From NCBI GenBank assembly GCA_016190405.1, contig JACPQO010000236.1, positions 1 to 14,340 of the forward strand: a stretch of DNA of 14,340 bases, read 5' to 3'. Source of the DNA: Chloroflexota bacterium (GTDB lineage: Bacteria > Chloroflexota > Dehalococcoidia > SM23-28-2 > RBG-16-64-32). Below the pieces are notes generated by a model that saw nothing but the letters and a program-made list of their open reading frames with translations, made no database searches and was not told the origin of the DNA. The translations under genes were made by a program, and so were the position numbers. The number at the start of each line of letters is the position of its first letter. The stretch's first letter is position 1. Below are positions 6,928 to 13,040 of this stretch, piece after piece.

Positions 6928-7034
6928 TGCATCCGCGTCAATCCGTGCCTGTCCTGAGCGAAGCCGAAGGGGCCAAACCTCCGGGGCTGGGCGGGGCCCA
7001 TCTGTGCCCGTCTGTGTCCATCTGTGGCTAATCG
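6928..7034. repeat. Mosaic of dispersed intergenic repeats downstream of the TsaA-like gene
   Basis: Starts with CATCCGCGTCAATCCGTGCC, then CCTGTCCTGAGCG and AGCCGAAGGGGCCA (6956-6975 matches 13101-13120 at 19 of 20 bases), then CCATCTGTG and GTCTGTGTCCATCTGTGGC. Related phrases recur at 13041-13293. No gene is evident. Confidence 0.65.
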
Positions 7035-7043
7035 GACGCGGGG

Positions 7044-7583
7044 CTAGTCCCCGCTCCGCATCTGCGCCGCCCGCTCCATCACCCAGCCGGGCACCCGCGC
7101 CTCGGGTACGGCCTCGTAGTAGGGGATGTACGGCTTCACGTCCAGCACGGGCGTCCCATCTATGGCGTCCAGCCCGCGAACCCGCAGGACGTTACCCTTC
7201 ACGGAGAGCAAGGGCGCCACGCTGACCAGTATGGGGTTGAAGCGGATCTGGCTGCGGGTGGCCAGGACGCCTTGCAGTGGGTTGGCGGGGTCATCGAGGG
7301 GATGGAGCCGGTGCTTGGAGCCGCGCACGTCATCGGGCACCAGGTGGGGCCAGAACAGCACCAGGATGTGGGAGTAGCCGTCGAGCCCCAGGAGGGCGTC
7401 GGCCAGCTCCGGCCGGATGACGATGCGGCACGTCACCTCGCTCCAGTCCCGCCAGTCGCCCGTCTCTTTGATTGAGCTGCGCACGACGCCGATGGGCCGG
7501 AGGGCGATCTCCGGTAGTAGGGGCGGTTCGGGAACCGCCCCTACTAGCCACCGCGACAGGAAGCGGCGGACGCGCTTCAGCAT
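7044..7583 (-). CDS. TsaA/TrmO-family protein (tRNA N6-threonylcarbamoyladenosine methyltransferase-like)
   Basis: 179 residues from ATG 7583. The TsaA-like domain spans about 27-158: LRPIGVVRSS at the first strand, GLDGYSHILVLFWPH, HPLDDP, GVLATRSQIRFNPI, VLRVRGLDAIDGTPVLDVKPYIPYYE. Known TrmO proteins use S-adenosylmethionine to methylate t6A37 in tRNA. Here the ATRSPxRPNPIGLS signature reads ATRSQIRFNPILVS, so activity on that substrate is not certain. Residues 13-23 (LVGAVPEPPLL) are encoded by a perfect palindrome, and the first 26 residues have no match to the domain. An ORF can be opened further upstream to ATG 7667, but that stretch is a tandem repeat plus a dispersed repeat, so 7583 is preferred. 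No Shine-Dalgarno is visible. Confidence 0.8.
   Translation of the reverse strand: MLKRVRRFLSRWLVGAVPEPPLLPEIALRPIGVVRSSIKETGDWRDWSEVTCRIVIRPELADALLGLDGYSHILVLFWPHLVPDDVRGSKHRLHPLDDPANPLQGVLATRSQIRFNPILVSVAPLLSVKGNVLRVRGLDAIDGTPVLDVKPYIPYYEAVPEARVPGWVMERAAQMRSGD
7515..7546. repeat. Perfect 32-base palindrome inside the TsaA-like coding sequence
   Basis: TAGTAGGGGCGGTTC (7515-7529) and GAACCGCCCCTACTA (7532-7546) are exact reverse complements separated by two bases. The element lies in frame in the 5' part of the gene and codes for residues 13-23. Confidence 0.85.
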
Positions 7584-7593
7584 GGCGGGGGTA

Positions 7594-7620
7594 GAACCGA
7601 GAACCAAGAACCAAGAACCA
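7594..7620. repeat. Heptanucleotide tandem repeat (GAACCAA)
   Basis: Four units in a row: GAACCGA, GAACCAA, GAACCAA and GAACCA. They lie immediately upstream of the preferred start of the TsaA-like gene. Confidence 0.75.
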
Positions 7621-7661
7621 GGTTGGCGCAAGTCAGCCCTTCGTTCTTGAACAACTCGATC

Positions 7662-7697
7662 TGTCATTGCGAGGGGCGAAGCGACGTGGCAATCTCG
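7662..7697. repeat. Dispersed GTCATTGCGAGG...GGCAATCTC repeat
   Basis: Begins CTGTCATTGCGAGGGGCGAA and ends GACGTGGCAATCTCG. ATTGC and GCAAT can close a hairpin. It resembles a short interspersed repeat (GTCATTGCGAG...GCAATCTC) recalled from many unrelated bacterial genomes. Confidence 0.6.
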
Positions 7698-7709
7698 AAT
7701 CTACAGACC

Positions 7710-7715
7710 ATTATA
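7710..7715 (-). promoter_or_regulatory. -10-like TATAAT upstream of the TsaA-like gene
   Basis: TATAAT on the minus strand (7715 to 7710), about 127 bases before ATG 7583. A transcript from here would carry the dispersed repeat and the heptamer array as its 5' leader. No -35 box is visible. Confidence 0.3.
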
Positions 7716-7729
7716 GGCGGACCGCCCGG

Positions 7730-8950
7730 TCACCGCCCGCTCTGGCGGCGAGGCAGCGCGACCAGCAGCAGGACAAACGCCGCCAGGGCCGTGGCGCCCC
7801 CCAGGAAGAACGGCGCCGACGCGTCGATCTGGTCCCACATGACCCCGGCGATGACGCTGGAGAGCAGGACCATGCCACCCAGGGCGCCGGTGTACAGGCC
7901 CAGCGCCGTCGCCCGCGAGGCGGCCGGCACGAAGTCCGCCACGAAGGCCCGGCCCACGCCCTCGGTCAGGGCCATGTAGAAGCCGTAGACGGCGAACAGC
8001 GGCCAGGCCAGGGCGCCGCCACCGGCCAGCGCGAACCCCAGGTAGACCGCCGCGAACACCAGGAACCCCAGTCCGATGACGTTGCGCCGCCCCAGACGGT
8101 CGGAGGCGATGCCGGCCGGGGTGGCCAGCACGGCGTACACGGCGTTGAACCCGATGTAGGCGGAAACAACCTCCGTATTGGACAGCCCCAGGTCCTTGGA
8201 GCGGAGGATAAGGAAGACGTCGCTGGAGTTCCCCAGGGCGAACAGCAGGCTCACGCCCAGAAAGGCGTAGAAGCCGGCGCCCAGTTCGCGAAGCGGCACC
8301 CTCGCCTCCCGGCCGTCATCCGGGGCCGGCTTGTGTTCCCGCACCAGGGCCAGCAGGGCCACGCCGGCGGCGGCCGGGATCAGGGCCAGGACGAAGACGA
8401 GGCGGAAGTTGTCGTTGAAGGCGGCCAGCAGGCCCAGGCCGGCCGCCGGCCCGACGACGGCCCCCAGGGTGTCGGCGGCCCGGTGGAAGCCGAAGGCGCG
8501 GCCCCGCAGCTTCGCCGGCGTCGCGTCGGCGATTAGGGCGTCGCGGGGAGCCGTGCGCAGCCCCTTGCCCGCGCGGTCCAGGAAGCGCACCCCCAGGGCG
8601 GCCGGCCAGACGTGGGCCGCTGCCAGCAGCGGCTTGGCCGCCGCCGACAGCGCGTACCCCGCAACGACCAGCGGCTTGCGCGCCCGCCAGCGGTCGGACA
8701 GCCACCCGGAAGCCGTCTTGAGGACGGAGCTCGTGCTCTCGGCGAACCCCTCGATGAGCCCCACGGCAGCCAGCGGCGCCCCCAGCACCGACGTCAGGAA
8801 CAGCGGCACCAGCGGGTAGATCGCCTCGCTGGAGATATCGGTCAGGAAGGAGACGATAGAGAGGATGAAGACGGGCCGGGTTACGCCAGGGATGGGGGAG
8901 TCCGGTACATCCGCCGTCGGGTCTGCCCGCTGCACGTCCTCTGCAGTCAC
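7730..8950 (-). CDS. Major facilitator superfamily transporter
   Basis: 406 residues from GTG 8950, with about twelve hydrophobic segments, the usual number for the superfamily. A short soluble head (1-23) leads into the first helix (PVFILSIVSFLTDISSEAIY). The loop 2-3 signature appears as SGWLSDRWRARKP (82-94) and again in the second half as AGIASDRLGRRN. A strongly conserved block, DRAGKGLRTAPRDALIAD (125-142), is shared with a widespread group of uncharacterised MFS permeases. The substrate is unknown. An ORF can be extended to ATG 9040, but that stretch overlaps the HEPN-like gene. GTG 8950 is chosen because a second copy of the same start region begins at GTG 9571. It lies downstream of, and possibly is transcribed with, the MNT/HEPN pair; the gap is 49 bases. 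Confidence 0.88.
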   Translation of the reverse strand: MTAEDVQRADPTADVPDSPIPGVTRPVFILSIVSFLTDISSEAIYPLVPLFLTSVLGAPLAAVGLIEGFAESTSSVLKTASGWLSDRWRARKPLVVAGYALSAAAKPLLAAAHVWPAALGVRFLDRAGKGLRTAPRDALIADATPAKLRGRAFGFHRAADTLGAVVGPAAGLGLLAAFNDNFRLVFVLALIPAAAGVALLALVREHKPAPDDGREARVPLRELGAGFYAFLGVSLLFALGNSSDVFLILRSKDLGLSNTEVVSAYIGFNAVYAVLATPAGIASDRLGRRNVIGLGFLVFAAVYLGFALAGGGALAWPLFAVYGFYMALTEGVGRAFVADFVPAASRATALGLYTGALGGMVLLSSVIAGVMWDQIDASAPFFLGGATALAAFVLLLVALPRRQSGR

Positions 8951-8953
8951 ACG
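8898..8953. repeat. 56-bp direct repeat, copy A (5' end of the MFS gene)
   Basis: Matches 9519-9574 at about 50 of 56 positions without gaps. It covers the GTG start and the first codons of the transporter. The 16-base core TCCTCTGCAGTCACAC is identical in both copies. Confidence 0.85.
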
Positions 8954-8999
8954 CTTATTCGATGGGATCGCCGCCAGCGCGGCTGTTGCGCGGCAACGG

Positions 9000-9191
9000 T
9001 CAGTCCTCAGGGGGCGGGGCCAGTGCTCCCAGCGCGGCAATGAGTCCGGGCAACGCGTCGTGCACCGTAGCCCACACGATATCGCGGTTGATGCGCCGGT
9101 AGTCGTGGACCAGCCGGTGCCGCACGTATCCGCTCGCCTGCCTGGCAGCGATCAGCGTGTCCAGGATCAGGGACTGATCATCGGGCTGCAT
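9000..9191 (-). CDS. HEPN-domain toxin-like protein (HepT/DUF86 family), internally shortened
   Basis: 63 residues from ATG 9191, about half the 110-120 usual for HepT. The start DDQSLILDTLIAARQASGYV corresponds to the first HEPN helix. It then runs straight into RHRLVHDY (24-31), the R-x4-H-x-Y RNase motif, and ends with the normal terminal helices (RDIVWATVHDALPGLIAALG). Roughly 45-50 residues, the central helices with the usual IGEAA region, are missing without loss of frame. Intact HepT proteins are RNases neutralised by a partner MNT protein. The start overlaps the antitoxin gene by 14 bases (ATGCAGCCCGATGA), implying translational coupling. A longer in-frame start at 9260 lies wholly inside the MNT gene and is not favoured. 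Confidence 0.7.
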   Translation of the reverse strand: MQPDDQSLILDTLIAARQASGYVRHRLVHDYRRINRDIVWATVHDALPGLIAALGALAPPPED

Positions 9192-9498
9192 AGACGGTTT
9201 GGGCTGTGCCCAAAATGGCGCGGCGGCGAATCCAGTTCTTGCTCTCTTCGACGCCGGCACGGTCGATCAGGTCAACCTTCCGGCCGAAGACGACAGCGAG
9301 TTCGTCTTCCATATGCACGATGTCAAACAGATCCCACCGGACCGGCTCCTCGAACCGCACCAGCACGTCCACGTCGCTCTCCGGCCCAAAGTCATCACGG
9401 AGCACCGACCCGAACAGCGCGAATTCGGTGATCCGCCACTTGCGGCAGAACTCCGCAATCGCCTCGTCCGGCACCTCAAGCTTGCCGTCGATTCTCAT
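9178..9498 (-). CDS. MNT-domain nucleotidyltransferase antitoxin (MntA family)
   Basis: 106 residues. The minimal nucleotidyltransferase core is complete: ALFGSVLRDDFGPESDVDVLV has the GS motif (30-31) and the metal-binding SDVD (41-44), with a third carboxylate in GRKVDLID (D76). The C-terminal helix (NWIRRRAILGTAQTVYA) is the usual end of the family. MNT proteins of this kind adenylylate the partner HEPN toxin at the tyrosine of its R-x4-H-x-Y motif; that tyrosine (Y31) is still present in the shortened partner. ATG 9498 has AGGA seven bases upstream, inside the last codons of the 22-codon ORF before it. The pair is flanked by the 56-bp repeats, so it probably moved as a unit. Confidence 0.88.
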   Translation of the reverse strand: MRIDGKLEVPDEAIAEFCRKWRITEFALFGSVLRDDFGPESDVDVLVRFEEPVRWDLFDIVHMEDELAVVFGRKVDLIDRAGVEESKNWIRRRAILGTAQTVYAAR

Positions 9499-9502
9499 GC
9501 CC

Positions 9503-9571
9503 TTATCCTAGCACCGGCGACTCCGGTACGTCCGCCGCAGCGTCTGCCCGCCGCACGTCCTCTGCAGTCAC
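9503..9571 (-). pseudogene. Duplicated, truncated 5' fragment of the MFS gene (22-codon ORF)
   Basis: From GTG 9571 the frame reads VTAEDVRRADAAADVP then ESPVLG and TAA. The transporter begins VTAEDVQRADPTADVP then DSPIPG. The two are clearly related, and the fragment stops exactly where the MNT gene is about to start (4-base gap). GTG 9571 is 9 bases after the stop of the upstream gene, which looks like a normal operon junction. It is probably the original start of the transporter gene, cut off by the MNT/HEPN insertion. If translated, it would also act as a leader ORF coupling into the MNT gene. Confidence 0.55.
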
Positions 9572-9574
9572 ACG
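9519..9574. repeat. 56-bp direct repeat, copy B
   Basis: Counterpart of 8898-8953; six mismatches, clustered mainly in the middle. The two copies enclose the MNT/HEPN gene pair. Confidence 0.85.
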
Positions 9575-9580
9575 GCCATT

Positions 9581-11065
9581 CTATATCGGCCGCCCCAGCA
9601 AGTGGCGCAGGGTGACGAAGGCGCGCGCGAAGGCCGGCGAGTCGGGATAGTCGAACTTCAGGGTGACTTTGTCCAGCTCTTCCTCTTCAGGCAGGAACAG
9701 CTCCAAGCGGCAGCCCAGCAACGACCGCACCATCTCCAGCGAGGAGATATTGGCCACGGTGAACTCCTGCCATTCGACGCGGATGCCGGCGGATCTGGAG
9801 CCGCCAAACACCAGCACGCTTTGGTCGGTGACGACCAGAGCTGGGCCAAGTCCTTTCCCCTGAGACCCGCGGGCGGCCGCCGCCGCCACAACCTGTCCCC
9901 CGGCCCGCGATACGCCCTCCGCCAGGTGAGGATAGCGGGCCATCAGCTCCTCCCTGCCCTCGTCGTCCTGGCCGGCGACGGCAGTCTCTTCGGTGTAGAG
10001 ACGCCGCACGCTAACGGACCCCGCGCTCAGAAAATGGCCCAGGAGGGCGGCCCCCTCCTCGAGGACCTCCTCGTACTGCCTGGGGAAGAGCAACGCGTAC
10101 CGTTCCACCCCTTTGGCCGAGGCGATGGCGATCCCGAACTCCACAGCCGAGTTTCGCTGCTCCAGCCACACCGACTCCAATCGTTCCACCGCCGTCGCCT
10201 TCGCGACGTACCCCCAAGCCACCATGGTGGCGCCGGGCGGCAGGCTGTCCAGCATCGTCATCACTTGGCGGTCCGTGATGACCAGCAGGCCGCGGCGCAG
10301 CTTGTGGCGGCGCAGGGCGGCCAGCGCGCCCGGCGGCACGAACTCTGGGCGCTCCACAAAGAACAGGATGCGCTCATCCGGCAGCAATAGCTCCTCAACG
10401 TACCGCTGAAAGCGCAACGGCAGGCTGGGGATCAGGTACTCGGCCCAGGTATGCGGCTCTGCCTCCCCCTGCTGACCAGCAGCCGCGGCCGGCGGCCCAG
10501 TCGCCTTCCAGGCAGCGCCGGCGCGAACAGCGCTCTCCGCCTTCGCCTTGGCGCGCCAGTACGCCTCGGCGGCCTCCCGCACCAGGGGTGCGACCTCCTC
10601 CCCGGACAGCCAGCGGCCGAAGCCAGGTACCGAATGTTCTAGCAGATGACGTAGCTCAGCCGGCAGGCCGGCGACCTCCGGCGGCGCGTCCCAACTGGGG
10701 TCGACCGTTGGAACGCCTACCAGGCAGAGCTGCGTGCCATCTTCGACCGCGGACGCCATAGCGCCGACGACGCGGGCCTCCACTAGGCAGCCCGGAAAGG
10801 TGGGCGCGGTCACGAGCACGACGGCCTTTAGGGCCGCGCCGTCGACGCCCAGCGTGTTCGCTACGCGGCCCACTTCGAAGGGGCGCGCCGCTTCCGCCTG
10901 TAGATTGACCCCCGAAAGGCGGAAGGCCTGTCGGCGCTGGTCATAGGTGTACAGGTTGTGGCTGCCGGCCGGCTCCTCGACGATAACCTGGACCGTGATC
11001 TCGCCGGGCTCTGGGGTCGAGCCGCGGCCCTGTCTGCGCCTCGAGACCTGTGACCGCCCCTTCAC
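9581..11065 (-). CDS. Inactive-looking inorganic pyrophosphatase domain fused to probable PH-like domains
   Basis: 494 residues. Residues 23-178 follow family I inorganic pyrophosphatase along its length: VIVEEPAGSHNLYTYD, then PFEVGRVANTLGVDG, PTFPGCLVEARVVGAM and the closing helices. The catalytic pattern DGDPLD reads DGAALK (75-80), so two of three aspartates are lost. The lysine of NKYEYD is leucine (L38), and the active-site tyrosines are R61 and V65. After a linker (180-205) comes a probable bacterial PH-like domain (about 222-350: ELLLPDERILFFVE, RRGLLVITDRQVMTM). A second similar one follows (about 380-490: GPALVVTDQSVLVFGG, SLEMVRSLLGCRLELF). Likely a binding or regulatory protein, not an enzyme; PH assignment is by pattern only. 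No signal peptide or transmembrane segment. GTG start overlaps the preceding stop by 4 bases. Confidence 0.72.
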   Translation of the reverse strand: MKGRSQVSRRRQGRGSTPEPGEITVQVIVEEPAGSHNLYTYDQRRQAFRLSGVNLQAEAARPFEVGRVANTLGVDGAALKAVVLVTAPTFPGCLVEARVVGAMASAVEDGTQLCLVGVPTVDPSWDAPPEVAGLPAELRHLLEHSVPGFGRWLSGEEVAPLVREAAEAYWRAKAKAESAVRAGAAWKATGPPAAAAGQQGEAEPHTWAEYLIPSLPLRFQRYVEELLLPDERILFFVERPEFVPPGALAALRRHKLRRGLLVITDRQVMTMLDSLPPGATMVAWGYVAKATAVERLESVWLEQRNSAVEFGIAIASAKGVERYALLFPRQYEEVLEEGAALLGHFLSAGSVSVRRLYTEETAVAGQDDEGREELMARYPHLAEGVSRAGGQVVAAAAARGSQGKGLGPALVVTDQSVLVFGGSRSAGIRVEWQEFTVANISSLEMVRSLLGCRLELFLPEEEELDKVTLKFDYPDSPAFARAFVTLRHLLGRPI

Positions 11066-11886
11066 GCCAGCCTCCCCAGGGACCTCAGCACCTCCAGCGC
11101 ATAGTGGGTATATTCCAGCGTGGCGATACCGACCCGGGCTCGCGCGAAGCCGCCGGACGGCCTCTGACAGGCGCGCACAAAGTCGAGGGCCTTCTGCCGT
11201 TCGTCAATGCCCTCTCCCAGCGCCTCCAGCGCGCCGCTCAGCCAGCGGAGCCCCTCCATATACTGAATGCCCCCGGCCGCTTCACGTCCCTTCAGCCATG
11301 ACACGGTCGATTGCACCGGCCAGCCTTCCACGCCCAGGCGGGCCAGGGTGACCACCGCATAGTAGGTGGAGGCCAGGGTCGACCCGAAGCCGCCGTCATG
11401 GTTGCGAAACGCCAGGACCGACTCCGCCAGGCGCGCGCGGTCCCCTTCGACGCCCAGATCGATGCATGACTCCAGCAGCAAGTGGGCCGCTTCCAAATCC
11501 GATGGCACCTCTACATACAGCGGCCGCGAGGAGGACATCGCGACGAAATTGGCGCTTCTGGACAGGCGCGCCGCCGACCGGCGCAGCGCCGCCCCCGGCA
11601 GGCTGAGCGCAGCCGCCAACTTGGCGAGGTAATAGAGGCCGTACGGACGGCGGGACGTCTCGCCGGTCACAGCCGCCCCGACCCATCTCGCCAGCGACTC
11701 GATCCGGCGTGGTTTCCGTCCCAGCAGCCGCAACGCCTCAACGGCATGATAGGTGTCCGCGGCGCCCGCTGGCGGCACCCGGGCGAAGAAATAGCCGCCG
11801 TCCGGCGTCCGGCATCGCTCGATGTAGGCAACTATCCGCTCCACCTCCAGCGGCACTGCTGTGGGGAGCACGGCTGCGGCAGCCAT
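11062..11886 (-). CDS. Prenyltransferase/squalene cyclase-like alpha/alpha-toroid protein
   Basis: 274 residues built of helical repeats of the PFTB/squalene-oxidase type. Repeat signatures are CRTPDGGYF (25-33), FRNHDGGFG (160-168) and CQRPSGGFA (240-248), each followed by a helix such as DTYHAVEALRLLG, STYYAVVTLARLG or EYTHYALEVLRSLG. The zinc ligands expected of protein prenyltransferase beta subunits (D-x-C and a later H) are not evident, and there is no DxDD motif of squalene-hopene cyclases. Catalysis is therefore doubtful; a lipid- or protein-binding toroid is possible. It sits between the coiled-coil gene (5-base gap) and the pyrophosphatase-like gene (GTGA overlap), implying co-translation with the latter. 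Confidence 0.75.
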   Translation of the reverse strand: MAAAAVLPTAVPLEVERIVAYIERCRTPDGGYFFARVPPAGAADTYHAVEALRLLGRKPRRIESLARWVGAAVTGETSRRPYGLYYLAKLAAALSLPGAALRRSAARLSRSANFVAMSSSRPLYVEVPSDLEAAHLLLESCIDLGVEGDRARLAESVLAFRNHDGGFGSTLASTYYAVVTLARLGVEGWPVQSTVSWLKGREAAGGIQYMEGLRWLSGALEALGEGIDERQKALDFVRACQRPSGGFARARVGIATLEYTHYALEVLRSLGRLA

Positions 11887-11891
11887 AAAGA

Positions 11892-12440
11892 CTATCGCCT
11901 GCCCAAGCGCCGAAGCAGCGCCCCCAGCCGGCCCTTACTCTGGCCGGGGGCTTGCACGGGGGCCGACCCTTCATGGCTGGCCAGCCACTGCCTGAGCGCG
12001 TCCCGCTCCGCCCTGACAGCCCGTAGCTCGGCCCGCAGCTGCTCCTCGTCCTGTCTGAACTGCCTGAGTCGCTCGCCGGACCAGCGATTTTCCCTCTCCA
12101 GGCCGACGACGTTGAACTCCAGCGTCTGCTTCGCCTGCTGCAGGGTGAAGGCGCGGAACTTCATCACGGCGTACTTGCTGTGCATCTCCATCAGCTCGGC
12201 GGTCAGCCGCTCGACCTCCGCGGCCTGATGGGTGGCGTCGGTAGCCGCGCCGCGCAGACACTTCTCGCCCAGCAGATAGTAGACCCCGTTGGCGAAGATG
12301 ATCTGGAGCCCCTCTTGCTCAGGCCAACCATTCTCCCCGATGAGGGCCCTGGCCTCGCTGAGGGTCTCCTCCAGCAGGGGCAGCTCGAAGGTGGCCACCT
12401 TGGCGCCCTTGAACAAGTCATCGCGCGGCTCCTGGCCCAT
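11892..12440 (-). CDS. Coiled-coil protein of unknown function
   Basis: 182 residues; family not recognised. Residues 12-60 form a compact mixed region (FELPLLEETLSEARALIG, then GLQIIFANGVYYLLGEKCL). Residues about 70-152 are a heptad-rich charged helix, very probably a coiled coil (AAEVERLTAELMEM; LRQFRQDEEQLRAELRAVRA). A Gly/Pro/Gln linker follows, and the last 14 residues (KGRLGALLRRLGRR) form a short basic amphipathic helix that could touch membrane or nucleic acid. It is first in a tight minus-strand gene run with the toroid and pyrophosphatase-like genes. ATG 12440 has AAGGA nine bases upstream. It could be a scaffold for the two downstream products; that is inference. Confidence 0.75.
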   Translation of the reverse strand: MGQEPRDDLFKGAKVATFELPLLEETLSEARALIGENGWPEQEGLQIIFANGVYYLLGEKCLRGAATDATHQAAEVERLTAELMEMHSKYAVMKFRAFTLQQAKQTLEFNVVGLERENRWSGERLRQFRQDEEQLRAELRAVRAERDALRQWLASHEGSAPVQAPGQSKGRLGALLRRLGRR

Positions 12441-12479
12441 ATACCACCATCCTTCAGGTCCGGCCGGGCCGTCGGCGAC

Positions 12480-12514
12480 AAAAAAGCCTCTGCCGGTCTC
12501 GGCCGGTAGAAGCT
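12480..12514 (-). terminator. Intrinsic terminator or attenuator upstream of the coiled-coil operon
   Basis: On the minus strand AGCTTCTACCGG (12514-12503) pairs with CCGGCAGAGGCT (12496-12485) around CCGAGA, with one mismatch and one G-U. TTTTTG follows, so six T's run on from the stem end. The shape is a textbook rho-independent terminator. It points toward the coiled-coil gene, whose start is about 40 bases beyond. It either ends an unannotated upstream transcript or acts as a leader attenuator. Confidence 0.6.
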
Positions 12515-12732
12515 ATCAGCCCTTTCAGGCGGTTGCGCGACGCTGGCGCCGTCGCCGGGCGAGCCTCATCGCCTCAGCACGAGCCAGCATAACATCGGCG
12601 GACCAGTCACGGCAACTGGAGAAGGGGACCGGGTAGCGTAACGTTCTGTGTGTAAAAAGGGCGAGGGGCGGACCCCCGTGTCCACCCTCGCACCACCATG
12701 CACCGTCGCCCCCGCACCACGCCCTCCCGCTC

Positions 12733-12794
12733 ACCCTGAGCCGCGCCGCAGCGCAGCGGAGGCGCCAGTCGAAGGGCCGCCTTCGGAGGGAGCG
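12733..12794. repeat. Degenerate dispersed stem-loop repeat plus shared 16-mer
   Basis: ACCCTGAGC (12733-12741) and GTCGAAGGG (12768-12776) are the two ends of the stem-loop repeat family seen elsewhere, separated here by a G/C-rich insertion. GCCTTCGGAGGGAGCG at 12779-12794 recurs exactly at 13090-13105. Confidence 0.5.
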
Positions 12795-13040
12795 AAGCCT
12801 GGGCCTGTCCATGACCCCATGGCGAGGAATCCGTTGTAGGTGAAAACCCCACCAGTTTGCCCTGCCCTGCCCGACAGACATGGCGATCCAGCGGCCTTAG
12901 CCTTAGTCTGTAAGCCTGCGGGGTTCCGCACCCTCTTAGGTGGCCCGCCCAAGACGTGGAGCCCGCGCAGGCTTCATCTTGGCGCTACCAAGACCCAAAC
13001 CAGCCCGGTGGCAAAGAACAACCCCCGAGCGGGCCGTCGG

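Noticed and set aside
7584..7667. 28-residue N-terminal extension of the TsaA-like protein
   Set aside because: Encoded by the GAACCAA array and the end of a dispersed repeat; translation from 7667 cannot be excluded but is not supported.
7667..8536. 289-codon plus-strand open frame
   Set aside because: Antisense to the MFS transporter, starts inside a dispersed repeat, and its translation is Gly/Gln/Arg-rich shadow sequence.
8951..9040. 30-residue N-terminal extension of the MFS protein
   Set aside because: Overlaps the HEPN-like gene and its stop, has no homologous counterpart in repeat copy B, and is not hydrophobic.
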